From Chitinophagaceae bacterium (lineage in GTDB: Bacteria > Bacteroidota > Bacteroidia > Chitinophagales > Chitinophagaceae), in contig CANLAE010000005.1 of assembly GCA_947488765.1 (NCBI GenBank), positions 62,001-126,000 of the forward strand: 64,000 bases of DNA, given 5' to 3'. Every line of letters starts with the position of its first letter. Positions within the stretch are counted from its first letter, which is position 1. Both the position numbers and the translations under genes were made by a program. The notes beneath the pieces are model-generated. The model did no database searches. It saw only the letters and a program-made list of their open reading frames with translations, and had not been told where the DNA came from. Below are positions 62,225 to 64,000 of this stretch, one piece after another.

Positions 62225-62986
62225 ATGAGTTACGCAGGAAAAAATTTGAAACATCTTCGCAAACAAAGAGGATGGACACAACAAGAGTTTGCTGACAAGC
62301 TTAATGTTAAACGTTCACTTATTGGTGCTTATGAAGAGGAACGCGCTGAGCCAAAACTAGAGGTATTAGAAATTATTTCTGATATCTTCAAATTGAGTTT
62401 AGATGAGTTGCTGCTAAATGACTTGTCATCTTCTAAAGCAAATTCAGGTAATTACTTAGAACAACGCCGAAAATTAAAAATGGTTGCTTCAGGTAGTGCC
62501 GAAATACAATTTGTACCTCAAAAAGCTGCTGCAGGTTATTTAAATGGTTATGCCGATCCTGATTTTCTTGATGAACTCAATACTTTTACATTGCCAATGT
62601 TATCACCAGGACAATACAGAGCCTTTGAAATAGTTGGCGACAGTATGATGCCAACACCTAGTGGTAGTGTAATTGTAGGTGAAAAAGTTGAAACATTAGA
62701 TGATGTAAAAAACACGAATACTTATGTTTTATTGAGTAAAAGTGAAGGTGTTGTATATAAAAGACTTCTTAAAAACATAAAATTAAAAAATAAACTTACC
62801 TTAATTAGTGACAATCCAGTTTATGAACCTTATCATGTAAATACAGAAGACGTATTAGAAGTTTGGAAGGCTGTGTATATTTTGCAAAAAGCAAGCTTAT
62901 CACAACATTGGGATGTAGGTCAATTAGCAGGAATTGTAAATAATCTGCAAGAACAAGTAAGCAATTTGCAGAAAAAATTTAATTAA
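62225..62986 (+). CDS. XRE-family repressor with LexA-like S24 autoprotease domain
   Basis: A protein of 253 residues from the ATG at 62225; the TTG at 62204 falls in the promoter. An N-terminal Cro/CI helix-turn-helix (KNLKHLRKQRGWTQQEFADKLNV, about 6-28, in parts) is joined to a peptidase S24 domain. Three catalytic features are in register with LexA: a cleavable Ala103-Gly104 bond in KAAAGYL, the nucleophile Ser140 in VGDSMMP and Lys179 in VVYKRLL. A short C-terminal coiled coil (about 233-250) is added. It probably represses until self-cleavage or another signal. No SOS targets are adjacent. Confidence 0.85.
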   Translation: MSYAGKNLKHLRKQRGWTQQEFADKLNVKRSLIGAYEEERAEPKLEVLEIISDIFKLSLDELLLNDLSSSKANSGNYLEQRRKLKMVASGSAEIQFVPQKAAAGYLNGYADPDFLDELNTFTLPMLSPGQYRAFEIVGDSMMPTPSGSVIVGEKVETLDDVKNTNTYVLLSKSEGVVYKRLLKNIKLKNKLTLISDNPVYEPYHVNTEDVLEVWKAVYILQKASLSQHWDVGQLAGIVNNLQEQVSNLQKKFN

Positions 62987-63010
62987 AATGTGTTGTAGGT
63001 TGGTTAGTAT

Positions 63011-63048
63011 AAATAAGCTATCAAAATTTTGATAGCTTATTTTTTTTG
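63011..63048 (+). terminator. Intrinsic terminator of the XRE-S24 gene
   Basis: A perfect 32-base palindrome (63011-63042; arm AATAAGCTATCAAAA) is followed by more T residues, 24 bases past the stop. Confidence 0.8.
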
Positions 63049-63221
63049 TAGCGATCAACATAAAATAACTAATTTAAGTAACCTTTAATGCTTATAATAA
63101 AGCTTTATAACAATAGATGAAGAAGTAATTGTATATAGTTTTAAATTGTTAATATATTCCGCTGAAAGTCAATAAAATCAATAGTTTGACATTTAATAAT
63201 ATGCATCCATTTTGAAACAAC

Positions 63222-63229
63222 TACCTTTG
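63222..63229 (+). promoter_or_regulatory. -7 promoter box of the DEAD-box helicase gene
   Basis: TACCTTTG matches TAnnTTTG and ends 19 bases before the ATG at 63249. No -33 element at the usual spacing. Confidence 0.45.
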
Positions 63230-63248
63230 CTTTAAATTTTTAATTATA

Positions 63249-64000
63249 ATGATAACATTTAGTGAGTTAGGATTGGATGAGAAATTGGTTAAGGCAACCG
63301 ATGCATTGGGGTATGTGAACCCAACACCGATTCAAGAAAAGAGTATTCCTGTTTTGATAAGCGGAACAAAAGACATGATTGGTTTGGCTCAAACAGGAAC
63401 AGGTAAAACAGCAGCTTTTGGTTTGCCTTTATTACATTTAGTGGATGAAAAGAAAAAACATCCTCAAGCATTAGTAGTTTGTCCAACAAGAGAATTATGT
63501 ATGCAAATTGTTACCGAGTTAGAAAACTTTAAGAAGTTTATGACAGGTATGAATATAGTTGCTGTATATGGAGGTACTTCAATTAGCATGCAAATTAGAG
63601 ACTTAAAGCGTGGCGTACAAATTGTAGTTGCAACTCCAGGTAGATTAATTGATTTAATTGAACGTAAAGCAATTGACCTTGAGCAAATAAAATATGTTGT
63701 TTTAGATGAAGCAGATGAAATGCTGAACATGGGTTTCAAAGATGACATTGAATTTATTTTGCAAAACACGCCTAAAAGAGAAGCAACTTGGTTATTTAGT
63801 GCTACAATGCCTGCTGAAATTAAGAGAGTAAGCAAGAAATACATGAAAGATCCTTTTGAAGTTACTGTTGGAAAAACCAATAGTGCAAGTCAGAATATTG
63901 ATCATCAGTTTTTTGTAGTGAATTCACACCATCGTTACGAAGCTTTGAAAAGATTGATAGATTTTAACCCTGGCATTTATGGCATCATTTTCACAAGAAC
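63249..64000 (+). CDS. DEAD-box RNA helicase (3' end beyond window)
   Basis: The first about 250 residues of an ATP-dependent RNA helicase, open to the window edge. Motifs in order: Q motif NPTPIQEKSIP (about 24-34), Walker A AQTGTGKT (about 47-54), PTREL, GGTS, TPGR, DEAD and SAT, then the start of the second RecA domain (HRYEALKRL, GIIFTR). The start MITFSELGLDEKLVKA is typical. It unwinds RNA in ribosome assembly or mRNA turnover. The C-terminal domain, needed to place the subfamily, is not in the window. Confidence 0.93.
   Translation, partial: MITFSELGLDEKLVKATDALGYVNPTPIQEKSIPVLISGTKDMIGLAQTGTGKTAAFGLPLLHLVDEKKKHPQALVVCPTRELCMQIVTELENFKKFMTGMNIVAVYGGTSISMQIRDLKRGVQIVVATPGRLIDLIERKAIDLEQIKYVVLDEADEMLNMGFKDDIEFILQNTPKREATWLFSATMPAEIKRVSKKYMKDPFEVTVGKTNSASQNIDHQFFVVNSHHRYEALKRLIDFNPGIYGIIFTR

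Noticed and set aside
63464-63880. 138-codon frame opposite the DEAD-box helicase
   Set aside because: The helicase on the other strand shows all expected motifs in order; this frame shows none.
1-64000. CRISPR arrays, tRNA or rRNA genes, prophage or transposase genes
   Set aside because: Reading the intergenic regions showed no regularly spaced repeats, no tRNA cloverleaf sequence and no recombinase or transposase motifs; covariance-model searches could still find a small RNA.

Overview
The window is a stretch of ordinary-looking chromosome from an AT-rich member of the Bacteroidota, most likely the Chitinophagaceae or a close relative (the family is inferred; the phylum is well supported). 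Phylum evidence: a PorW/SprE-like type IX secretion protein and two proteins ending in type A sorting domains; the gene order parA-parB-DUF5683-dapB; a miaB / sigma-54 activator / lptE / TPR / secG cluster; AtpZ-like and DUF1573 proteins; aminofutalosine synthase (MqnE) for menaquinone; and many -7 promoter boxes of the Bacteroidota form TAnnTTTG. No rRNA, tRNA, CRISPR array, phage or insertion sequence was recognised. No gene-free stretch exceeds 300 bases. The longest is about 275 bases, at 48105-48379.

Layout. 1-3.8 kb: YceI-like protein, succinyl-CoA ligase beta subunit, then a leftward group (membrane stub resembling the front of an M23 peptidase, AtpZ, small membrane protein, SprT-like metalloprotein). 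3.85-9.2 kb: SprE/PorW-like protein and a class A penicillin-binding protein. 9.2-12.8 kb: electron-transfer flavoprotein and an S41 protease. 12.9-17 kb: BadF-type sugar kinase with MurQ, a T9SS cargo protein, two DUF1573 proteins. 17-24.3 kb: UbiD-family decarboxylase, MurB, a GCS2 ligase with an ATP-grasp protein, a divergent esterase, MqnE. 24.4-30.7 kb: M14 peptidase, ribosomal protein S20, and the 2-oxoglutarate dehydrogenase E1 and E2 genes. 30.8-38 kb: a 1015-residue T9SS cargo protein, RsmB-like methyltransferase, YebC, amino-acid permease. 37.8-43.4 kb: a rightward group with a dicarboxylate symporter, DedA, two tandem MFS carriers and a GT9 glycosyltransferase. 43.4-46.6 kb: dapB, DUF5683, parB, parA. 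46.9-51.4 kb: metallophosphoesterase, pepP, pssA, purS, rsmI. 51.4-57.1 kb: unknown secreted protein, then secG back to miaB. 57.2-64 kb: DUF3078 protein, purK, HPPD, serine dehydratase, a LexA-like XRE repressor and a DEAD-box helicase cut by the window end.

Together the genes serve the TCA cycle (sucA, sucB, sucC), electron transfer and menaquinone (etfAB, mqnE, probably the UbiD homologue), envelope building and recycling (PBP1, murB, murQ, kinase, lptE, secG, pssA), secretion (SprE and its cargo), chromosome partition (parAB), amino-acid breakdown (HPPD, serine dehydratase) and purine synthesis (purK, purS).

The least ordinary signals are: twin CTAAAnnnATTAG boxes around the promoter of the LexA-like repressor; the GCS2/ATP-grasp/esterase neighbourhood, whose esterase carries a complete EF-hand-like loop; an M23-type membrane stub with no peptidase domain; a possibly leaderless 29-codon frame; and a GC-richer 17-base word shared by two distant intergenic regions. 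Nothing here clearly amounts to a wholly new defence or mobile system.
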